64,000 bases of DNA, from positions 124,001 through 188,000 of the forward strand of contig NZ_JAGIAS010000003.1 of the NCBI RefSeq assembly GCF_017744695.1, in the 5' to 3' direction. Below the pieces are notes generated by a model that saw only the letters and a program-made list of their open reading frames with translations, had not been told where the DNA came from and did no database searches. Below, piece after piece: positions 8,551 through 15,558 of this stretch. The translations under genes were made by a program, and so were the position numbers. Position 1 is the first letter of the stretch; each line of letters begins with the position of its first letter. This DNA comes from Dyadobacter sp. (GTDB lineage: Bacteria > Bacteroidota > Bacteroidia > Cytophagales > Spirosomataceae).

Positions 8551-8721
8551 ATGGAAACGATATCGGCAAGCAAATCGAAGAAGCCTGATAGCAGGGAAGC
8601 TCAAAGGATACTTTATCACAGACTCGTGGAAGACCAGCGCCTCGCTGAAAAGTATTTCCGCGGCGAATACACACTACAACAGCTTCATGCAAAAGGAATC
8701 AGATTTTTTAAACCCATATGA
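8551..8721 (+). CDS. small conserved partner protein of DUF6169-like gene (copy 1)
   Basis: A 56-residue basic, probably helical protein (METISASKSKKPDSREAQRI...). Its last third, YFRGEYTLQQLHAKGIRFF, aligns without gaps to YRRGEMSQAEFDALGIKFY at the end of the small protein at 40984-41169 (8 of 19 identical, most others similar). The motif is loosely like a SHOCT segment. The gene is too short for most gene finders, but the promoter element, the second copy and the tight overlap with the next gene all argue that it is real. Its 3' end overlaps the following gene by 35 bases in another frame. Function unknown. Confidence 0.75.
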   Translation: METISASKSKKPDSREAQRILYHRLVEDQRLAEKYFRGEYTLQQLHAKGIRFFKPI

Positions 8722-9217
8722 AGTAGTCACAGACGATCAGGACTGTTATTGGTTCCTGACCGAATCGGGCGTTTGTTATCGCGCCGCATTTATCAAATCG
8801 TATGGCTACTTCTATCGCTACCCTCAGTTTGACCATCAAGTAGTCACTTTTTCCTTCAGGCCTTACAAAGAAGATCAACAACCTTTTGAAGGCATTCCCA
8901 AAAGCACCAGCTATTCCAGTCAAACAAGAATCAGAGATACAATTATCTGGTTACTTCTTGAATCTTTCCGCCTACACCCTGAAAAATCGATTGTCTTCAT
9001 TTGCGAATCCTGCGATAAACTTGCCGCATGCCGGCAGCGACTATTCGATAGATGGTTCCGACAAGCCCATCGACTTTTACCTGCACCACACTGTATCTCC
9101 AAATATGACACCGACTTCGCCGGTGAAGGATATGGCTCAATTTTCATCTACGACTATAATCCAAACCACGATTTGATCCGTGACGCCTTTCTGGATATTT
9201 CCGGCTCCGACAAATAG
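8687..9217 (+). CDS. DUF6169-like protein (copy 1)
   Basis: A 176-residue soluble protein starting at an ATG inside the preceding small gene. It is of the same length and family as the product of 41141-41671. Shared positions include S(D/N)F near the start, R(D/N)T(I/V) near the middle, a short hydrophobic strand followed by a Cys, R..F.RWF, and a late D....D.LIR segment. I associate this family with DUF6169, a domain of unknown function in Bacteroidota, from memory of its general features; this should be checked. No catalytic motif is evident. Translation is probably coupled to the small upstream gene. Confidence 0.75.
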   Translation: MQKESDFLNPYEVVTDDQDCYWFLTESGVCYRAAFIKSYGYFYRYPQFDHQVVTFSFRPYKEDQQPFEGIPKSTSYSSQTRIRDTIIWLLLESFRLHPEKSIVFICESCDKLAACRQRLFDRWFRQAHRLLPAPHCISKYDTDFAGEGYGSIFIYDYNPNHDLIRDAFLDISGSDK

Positions 9218-9253
9218 CCAAACCAATTAGCCTAAAACAGGAAGAAGCGAGTA

Positions 9254-11653
9254 ATGCAAATACAACAACATCGATTCCCATTTGTTATGCTTTCCCCAAC
9301 CCGCTTCAAGGCGTTTATCACAGCCCTGCTTTTCCTGGCAACTTATTACCATTGCATCGCACAGTCCATCGACCTGAAAAACGCGACGTGGATCATTTCC
9401 CCGGGTATTCCCTCCCCCATGAAAGAAACAGCGCCGGCGGTGCTGACGGAGGAAGTAGCGAAACGGACGGGGATAACCCTGAAAAACGCCGTGTCGTGGC
9501 CCAAGGGTAATGCGCCCGTCATCGTATGGGCATTGGCGTCGGACAAAACTTTGCTCTCGCGTAATGTGCCCGCGACCAACGGAAACGGTCCCGAATACAA
9601 GCCGGAAGGTTACCGCATCGTGACCGAAACAACGGGAGGAAGCAAAACCATCTGGATCATCGGTGCCGATGCGCGGGGCGTACTATTCGGCACAGGATAC
9701 TTGTTGCGGCATCTGAAAATGAGCAACGCTTCTATGGGTAAACCGCTTCTGGAACTCGCGGGCCCCCTAAACCTGGCCTCCTCTCCCGCCTACCCGATCC
9801 GCGGGCACCAGCTCGGCTACCGATCTACCGCCAATACTTACGACGCCTGGACAGTGGCGCAGTTTGACCAATATATTCGTGAACTGGCTATTTTCGGAAG
9901 CAATGCCGTGGAAGGCATCCCGTTTCATGAAGACGATAAGCCTAGCCCTCATTTCAAGATTCCAGCCAGGGAAATGCGTATCAAAATGAGCGAAATCTGC
10001 CAGAAATACGACATGGATTACTGGGTCTGGACACCTGCGACGTTTGAATTGACCGATAAAACCAAGCGCCAGGCGGAACTGGATTTGCATGAGCAATTCT
10101 ACAAGGAATGCCCTCGCCTCGACCATATATTCTTCCCCGGCGGCGACCCGGGCGATAACCATCCTTCGGAAGTACTTCCATTCCTGAAAGAGTTGCAAGT
10201 AAGGCTCGTGAAGTATCATCCCAAAGCCAAAATGTGGATTTCCCTGCAAGGCTTCGACACCGAGCAAATCGACTATTTTTACAAATACCTGGAAACAGAA
10301 AAACCGACCTGGCTACAAGGCGTAGTGTCCGGCCCCGGCAGCCCGCCGATGGCTGAAACCCGCTACCGGCTGCCCAGGCAATACCAGCACCGCCAATACC
10401 CCGACATTACGCATTCTGTACGTTGCGAATTCCCGGTCGAGAAGTTCGATCAGGCATTCGCACTGACCCTCGGCAGGGAGTCTGTCAATCCGCGGCCGTT
10501 TGCATTTGCCAAAATCCATGCGAAATACGCCCCTTTCACGGATGGCTTTGTTTCCTACTCCGACGGCAGCCACGACGATGTGAACAAGGTATTGTGGAGC
10601 ATGCGCGCCTGGGACCCGCAGGCGGATGTGCACGGGATTATGGAGGAATATGCTGCTTTCTTCTTCGACCACGCCGTAGCATCAACGATCGCCAGCGGCA
10701 TAGAAGCGCTGGAACATAATTGGCAGGGACCGTTGGCCGAAAATGGTGGTGTGGAATTGGCTTACCTAAATTGGAGGATTTTCGAAAAGACCAAGGAAAA
10801 TCTTTCAAACAACTGGCGGTGGCAAATGCTTTTATTGCGCGCGTACTATGATCAATACATCCGCCTGCGTCTTATCCGCGAACAAGAACTTGAAAAGCGA
10901 GCCAATGCAATCCTGGCCGTCGCCGATCGAAATACGATTGAGAAATCAATGGACGAGGCACTGGCAATGGTTAATAGCGCAGATCGGGAGCCTATTGCCC
11001 GCGATATTTACAAGCATATCGTTGATTTAAGTGATGCCCTCTATGCCTCTATCGGACTCCAAACCAGTACCGAAAAACACAAGCCCCGCAACCCCGAGCG
11101 CGGCGTGGTAATGGATTTTGTGAATTATCCCCTTAACAACCGCTGGTGGCTGGCCGATGAGTTTGATAAAATCAAAAAAATGACCAATCCCGACGAGCAA
11201 TTAGCGAGGCTAAAAACCATCGCATCCTGGGAAAATCCCGGGCCAGGAAGTTACTACGACGACATTTCCAGCGTAGCGAAGGGCCCGCGCGTCAAAACGG
11301 TTTCCGAGGATGCGACCGACGTGGCCTGGTGGGATAATGGCATGAGCCGCAAACGACTCTCCACCCAGCTTTTCCAGCGTGAACCGGAACTCGATTACGA
11401 AAACCTCGACCCTCGTGCACGCTACATCATACGTGTTGCGGGCGAAGGCGACGCGCTCCTGCGGGTAGACGGGAGAAGACTATCTCCGATCGTTTACAAC
11501 AAAGAATCCGAAACATTCAAGGAATGGATCGTGCCGCTAAGCCTCACCCAGGACGGCAAAATTTCCGTCACTTTCGACGGCCCGGAGGAATCGCAGCTGA
11601 ACTGGCGCAAGCAGTCGAAAATTTCGGATGTATGGTTGTTGAAACAGCCTTAA
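9254..11653 (+). CDS. secreted glycoside hydrolase-like protein (GH67/GH20-type N-domain plus TIM barrel)
   Basis: A 799-residue exported protein; a second ATG at 9287 would begin the signal peptide (MLSPTRFKAFITALLFLATY..., ending CIAQ) more directly. Residues ~40-150 look like the alpha/beta N-domain of alpha-glucuronidases and hexosaminidases (YRIVTETTGGSKTIWIIGAD, GTGYLLRHLKM). Residues ~165-480 look like a TIM barrel (SPAYPIRGHQLGYRS, DMDYWVWTPATF, LDHIFFPGGDPGDNHPSEV). A helical C-terminal part and a final beta-sandwich-like segment follow. The exact GH family and the catalytic acids cannot be fixed by eye. It converges on the ROK/MFS/AGE/SusCD cluster and probably acts on the same glycan. 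Confidence 0.7.
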   Translation: MQIQQHRFPFVMLSPTRFKAFITALLFLATYYHCIAQSIDLKNATWIISPGIPSPMKETAPAVLTEEVAKRTGITLKNAVSWPKGNAPVIVWALASDKTLLSRNVPATNGNGPEYKPEGYRIVTETTGGSKTIWIIGADARGVLFGTGYLLRHLKMSNASMGKPLLELAGPLNLASSPAYPIRGHQLGYRSTANTYDAWTVAQFDQYIRELAIFGSNAVEGIPFHEDDKPSPHFKIPAREMRIKMSEICQKYDMDYWVWTPATFELTDKTKRQAELDLHEQFYKECPRLDHIFFPGGDPGDNHPSEVLPFLKELQVRLVKYHPKAKMWISLQGFDTEQIDYFYKYLETEKPTWLQGVVSGPGSPPMAETRYRLPRQYQHRQYPDITHSVRCEFPVEKFDQAFALTLGRESVNPRPFAFAKIHAKYAPFTDGFVSYSDGSHDDVNKVLWSMRAWDPQADVHGIMEEYAAFFFDHAVASTIASGIEALEHNWQGPLAENGGVELAYLNWRIFEKTKENLSNNWRWQMLLLRAYYDQYIRLRLIREQELEKRANAILAVADRNTIEKSMDEALAMVNSADREPIARDIYKHIVDLSDALYASIGLQTSTEKHKPRNPERGVVMDFVNYPLNNRWWLADEFDKIKKMTNPDEQLARLKTIASWENPGPGSYYDDISSVAKGPRVKTVSEDATDVAWWDNGMSRKRLSTQLFQREPELDYENLDPRARYIIRVAGEGDALLRVDGRRLSPIVYNKESETFKEWIVPLSLTQDGKISVTFDGPEESQLNWRKQSKISDVWLLKQP

Positions 11654-11692
11654 TGCGATCAATTATAAACTTTTAAAAAAGCGCTCGCTCGC

Positions 11693-11813
11693 GCAAATCT
11701 CCGGATTTGCACACACTATTCGCAGGCCTCCGGCCGGTCCATACAACAAAAGCGACATCGCGGTATCGACCGGCCGGAGGCCTGCGAATAACAGTCACGA
11801 AGGAAAACCTTCG
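11693..11813. repeat. cluster of three consecutive hairpins between convergent genes
   Basis: Three perfect inverted repeats lie in 121 bp. The first is GCAAATC/GATTTGC at 11693-11710 with a TCCG loop. The second has 23-bp GC-rich arms at 11717-11739 and 11768-11790 with a 28-base loop. The third is CGAAGG/CCTTCG at 11798-11813 with an AAAA loop. The big hairpin may terminate transcription from both sides. The layout of several stems in a row is also like a repetitive extragenic palindrome element. Confidence 0.8.
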
Positions 11814-11853
11814 CGCCATTTCGTTGCTACAAACAGAAAGCCACTCCTCCGGC

Positions 11854-13059
11854 TTAATCATGAATGCCGAGAAAGCGATTCCTGACGAGCAGACAGGCTC
11901 CCAGTAAGCCCGCGTCTTCACCCAATTTTGAATGCACAAGCCGTGTATCATTATTAACCAGGCTTAGGGAGTATTTATTAATGGCTGTTTTGATGGGCAG
12001 ACCAATATAATCGCCCGTCGCAAGCAGGCCGCCTCCAAGAATTACCAGTTCGGGGTTGAAAACGTTGATCAGGGAAGCGATACCGCGGCCAATGTTATCG
12101 CCTAATTGCGCAATGAGCTCGATGGCGAGCACATCATCCGCCATGGCTGCTTCGATGATATCATCCATGCCAATGCGGTCCGGGTCGGCTATTTTAGTGG
12201 TGATGAGTGATGATGAGCCTTCCCGGATTTTATCGCGGAACATTCTTTCCAATGCCCAGCCAGCCGCTTCGGTTTCCAGACAGCCTTTTTTGCCGCAGCG
12301 GCATATGTATTCATTATTGAAAACAGGCATATGCCCGAACTCCCCGGCGTAACCCGATTTGCCATAGTACAACTCTCCACCCATCAGGATTCCGACCGCT
12401 ATGCCGTAATCCAGGTTCAGGAAAAGCACATCCTTCTCATTTTCAACGGCCCCGAGGCAAAATTCTCCGTAAGCCATTGCCCGTGAATCGTTTTCCAGAA
12501 ATACGGGAAAGCCTATTTTTTCTTCGACAATCTCGCTCAATGGGCGATCGTCGAAATGGAAATAGCTGTAACTGTGCCCTGTACGATAATTAACCCGTCC
12601 CGAGAGGTTGATCCCTACACCTTTAATCCGATCCTTGGGAACGGATAACCCGTTGATAAAATCCAGGATATAACCACACAAGGTATCCCGCGATTCGACC
12701 GTATTGGTCAGTTCGTAGTCCATTTTTCCCGAATTCCTGACCAACCTCTTATCCAGATCAAGCAAACCGACCGTGATATGGCTTTGTTTCACATCCACCC
12801 CGATAAAATAGGCCGCCTCTGCTGCGACACCGTACAAACTGGGCTTGCGTCCGCCGGAAGAATCTACCTTTCCGTAATCGCTTACCAAGCCCTCGTTCCG
12901 CAATTCATTCACCAACACCGTCACCTTTGGGACACTGATATTCAGTCTCTTCCCAAGCTCTGGCAGGGTCATGCTGCCATGATTGGCCAGATACCCAAGG
13001 ATAATACCAGCGGGGTCTTTGGTTTTGTAGTTGGCCGCAACGCGAAGGGGTCTGCTCAT
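11854..13059 (-). CDS. ROK-family transcriptional regulator
   Basis: A 401-residue NagC/Mlc-type protein. Residues ~15-80 form a winged helix-turn-helix (MTLPELGKRLNISVPKVTVL). The rest is a ROK sugar-kinase-like domain with the ATP/sugar fold segments GVDVKQSHITVGLLDL and GIAVGILMGGELY, the EFGH motif and the zinc-binding CRCGKKGCLE. With the HTH present it is a repressor rather than a kinase. It is the last gene of the AGE-MFS-ROK run (43 bp after the permease) and probably regulates the locus in response to an amino sugar or its phosphate; this is inferred from the neighbours. Confidence 0.9.
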   Translation of the reverse strand: MSRPLRVAANYKTKDPAGIILGYLANHGSMTLPELGKRLNISVPKVTVLVNELRNEGLVSDYGKVDSSGGRKPSLYGVAAEAAYFIGVDVKQSHITVGLLDLDKRLVRNSGKMDYELTNTVESRDTLCGYILDFINGLSVPKDRIKGVGINLSGRVNYRTGHSYSYFHFDDRPLSEIVEEKIGFPVFLENDSRAMAYGEFCLGAVENEKDVLFLNLDYGIAVGILMGGELYYGKSGYAGEFGHMPVFNNEYICRCGKKGCLETEAAGWALERMFRDKIREGSSSLITTKIADPDRIGMDDIIEAAMADDVLAIELIAQLGDNIGRGIASLINVFNPELVILGGGLLATGDYIGLPIKTAINKYSLSLVNNDTRLVHSKLGEDAGLLGACLLVRNRFLGIHD

Positions 13060-13102
13060 AAAGTGTCGAAAACGAAATGGGGCGGCTAAATTAAGGACAT
13101 AT

Positions 13103-14326
13103 TTACTTTGTTTTATATCCGTTCAAGCCAAAAAAGAGAATGAAAACATAGCACAGCAGCGGCAGCATGAAAGAGACCTGCCAGTTGAAATGGTCAATCA
13201 ACACGCCCTGCAAATAGGATACAACCGCCCCGCCGACAATAGCGGTGGACAACCAGCCGGAAGCTCTCGTCGCATGTTCTTCAAGACCGGCTACCGATAA
13301 CGAAAAGATCGTCGCGAACATAATGGAATTGCACAAACCAACGGCCACTATGGTCCAGGCAGCCAGCATACCCGTGCTCGTTACGGATACGACGATCAAT
13401 ACGACGGCAGCAATGGCACAAATGCTCAGTACCAGCGGCGCCCGTACGATTTTCAGCACACCGGCTCCTATAAAGCGCCCTACCAGCATACTTCCCCAGT
13501 ATAGCGCTACATAAAAAACCGCCTTATTTTCCACAATGCCGGCCGTATCGGCAATGTAGTTGGTCAGAAAAGAGCCGATGGAAACCTCCGCTCCCACATA
13601 GCAGAACAATGCCGCCAATCCGAACCGCAGGTTCCGGAAACCGAAGATTCCTGATGGGCCTTCCCGGCTGCCAGCTGTTTGCGAAACCGGAGAAGGTAAT
13701 TTTAACTGGCTGATCACAAACGCAATCACGATCACAAGGGCGGTGATGCAAAGATATGGGAGCCGCACGGCCTCACTGGATTGCATTCCATCGCGCATCC
13801 CTGAAAGAATATACGATGCACCCAGCAGCGGTGCAACGGTAGTCCCTAACGAACCCAGCGCCTGAATGAGATTGAACCGCGAAGAGGCGGTTTCCGGCGG
13901 TCCCAGTAAGGTAATGTAAGGGTTAGCAGCTACCTGCAAGAGCACAATGCCGATTGCTAATATAAAAAGTGCTGCCAGAAACAGGTAATACTGGTGCATC
14001 AGCGAGGCCGGAAAAAACAGGAATGTCCCCACCGCTGCGATCGCAAAACCCGCCACCATGCTCTGTTTGAATCCGAATTTACCGACGATGATCCCGGCGG
14101 GAATGGACATCACTCCGTAGGTAACAAAGAAGTAAAACTGCACCAGCGCCGATTGGGTGTAGTTCAGTTGGAAACTGCTTTTGAAAAACGGCACAAGGGT
14201 ATCATTGAGGCAGGTAATGAGCCCCATCATAAAATACAAAACCGCGAGCGTCACCAGCGCCGGCCGGTAACTCTGTCCGCCGGCAATGCCCGCAGGCTGG
14301 GTGGTAGCAACTGGAACCTGGGCCAT
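13103..14326 (-). CDS. MFS sugar permease (fucose/glucose-galactose permease type)
   Basis: A 407-residue membrane protein with about 12 hydrophobic segments, resembling the FucP/GluP group of the major facilitator superfamily (MGLITCLNDTLVPFFKSSFQ at the first helix; GFKQSMVAGFAIAAVGTFLF between helices 2 and 4; VAANPYITLLGPPETASSR). The ATG at 14326 is two bases after the stop of the epimerase gene; an upstream in-frame start would lie inside that gene and is unlikely. It should import the sugar handled by the epimerase. Operon membership is clear from the spacing. Confidence 0.88.
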   Translation of the reverse strand: MAQVPVATTQPAGIAGGQSYRPALVTLAVLYFMMGLITCLNDTLVPFFKSSFQLNYTQSALVQFYFFVTYGVMSIPAGIIVGKFGFKQSMVAGFAIAAVGTFLFFPASLMHQYYLFLAALFILAIGIVLLQVAANPYITLLGPPETASSRFNLIQALGSLGTTVAPLLGASYILSGMRDGMQSSEAVRLPYLCITALVIVIAFVISQLKLPSPVSQTAGSREGPSGIFGFRNLRFGLAALFCYVGAEVSIGSFLTNYIADTAGIVENKAVFYVALYWGSMLVGRFIGAGVLKIVRAPLVLSICAIAAVVLIVVSVTSTGMLAAWTIVAVGLCNSIMFATIFSLSVAGLEEHATRASGWLSTAIVGGAVVSYLQGVLIDHFNWQVSFMLPLLCYVFILFFGLNGYKTK

Positions 14327-14328
14327 AA

Positions 14329-15513
14329 TCAGACGTTTAAGGACACTTTCGATTGAATCGCTTCCAGCGTTTTCCAGCATTGGTACAATCCGCGGGGCAC
14401 ATGGAAGCAGCCCTTCCATTTACCGCCCTTCAAAGTCAGCAGTGGCTCGCCCTGACGGTTGAGATAGCCGAACCACTCTCCGTATTGAGGGTCAGGGAAA
14501 TGGCTCCACGTATACGCATGCACGCGCTCGAACCAGTGTGCACAGCGCTCGTCGCCTGTATGCAGGTAGCCTTTCAGAAGCGTAATAAGCGTTTCCATAT
14601 GCACCCACCAGAGCTTTTGGTCCCATTCCAGCTGTTGTGGAGGGTTACCCTTCACATCCATAAAATAGAAGATCCCGCCATGCTCATGGTCCCAGCCGTA
14701 CTCAACGAGCTGAATCGCAATATCGACAGCTCGCTGCGCCAGCGGTTCGTCCGATGTGCGGGCAGCCAGATCCATCATAAACCACATCGATTCCAGCCCA
14801 TGCCCGGGATTCACCAGCCTCCCCTCGAACGAATCCGAGAAAGAACCATCGGGACTTACATTTTCCAGGATCACACCCAGCTCGGGTTTGTAAAACTTGT
14901 TCATCACCGTGTCGATACCGCGTTCGATCACTTCATTCACCAATGCCGGTTCCAACAGCGATTCGATTTCCAGTACCAGGTTACACAGGATCATCGGCAG
15001 GGCAAAGCTTTCCAGTGGCCGCGCACCGGGTACGGCCTTGCTGTAAATGCCTTTCGGGTTCTCCTGCCTTTTCAAAATGTTGTAAAAAGTATCCGTGGCA
15101 ATGGTTTTGAACATCTCATTGCCCGTAGCCTTGTACAATTGCCCGAACGCCATGGTAGCAAAGCAATCCGAAAAAATGCTGTGCGGCTGCATGAGCGGAT
15201 TTCCGTGGCGGTCCAGCGAAAAGTACCAGGCGCCGCCGGCATCCCGCCCATGCTCCCGCAAAAATTTTGCCCCCGAAAGCGCCATGTCCAGCCACTCCTG
15301 CCGCTGCTCCACCCGGTTATACAGCATCGCAAAGCACCATACCTGCCGGCATTGGAGCCACAGGAATTTATCGGTGTCGAATACATTCCCCTCACGGTCG
15401 AGACAGGTAAAAAAACCTCCCGATTCATGATCGGGGGAGTTTTTCATCCAGAAAGGGATCACATCGTTCAGCAGTGCGTGTCGGTACTGGTCAATATACT
15501 TTTCGGGTTGCAT
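14329..15513 (-). CDS. AGE-family epimerase (N-acylglucosamine 2-epimerase-like)
   Basis: A 394-residue (alpha/alpha)6-barrel protein of the N-acylglucosamine 2-epimerase/cellobiose 2-epimerase family. Typical segments are GGFFTCLDREGNVFD, QCRQVWCFAMLYNRVEQR, NPGHGLESMWFMMDLA, WDHEHGGIFYFMD, WWVHMETLITLL and GCFHVPRGLY, which carry the conserved active-site histidines. It interconverts an aldose with its C2 epimer, either N-acetylglucosamine/N-acetylmannosamine or a free sugar. A ROK regulator and FucP-like permease next to it favour an amino sugar, but the branch cannot be fixed by eye. No sialidase or neuraminate lyase is seen in the window, so a full sialic acid pathway is not supported. 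Confidence 0.88.
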   Translation of the reverse strand: MQPEKYIDQYRHALLNDVIPFWMKNSPDHESGGFFTCLDREGNVFDTDKFLWLQCRQVWCFAMLYNRVEQRQEWLDMALSGAKFLREHGRDAGGAWYFSLDRHGNPLMQPHSIFSDCFATMAFGQLYKATGNEMFKTIATDTFYNILKRQENPKGIYSKAVPGARPLESFALPMILCNLVLEIESLLEPALVNEVIERGIDTVMNKFYKPELGVILENVSPDGSFSDSFEGRLVNPGHGLESMWFMMDLAARTSDEPLAQRAVDIAIQLVEYGWDHEHGGIFYFMDVKGNPPQQLEWDQKLWWVHMETLITLLKGYLHTGDERCAHWFERVHAYTWSHFPDPQYGEWFGYLNRQGEPLLTLKGGKWKGCFHVPRGLYQCWKTLEAIQSKVSLNV

Positions 15514-15558
15514 GAAAGGTTAGGTTAGGGTTCAGGAATAGTCCTGCATTTTAAAAGG

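Noticed and set aside
14353..15528. 391-codon plus-strand frame antisense to the epimerase gene
   Set aside because: The epimerase on the minus strand has all family motifs; the antisense peptide has none.
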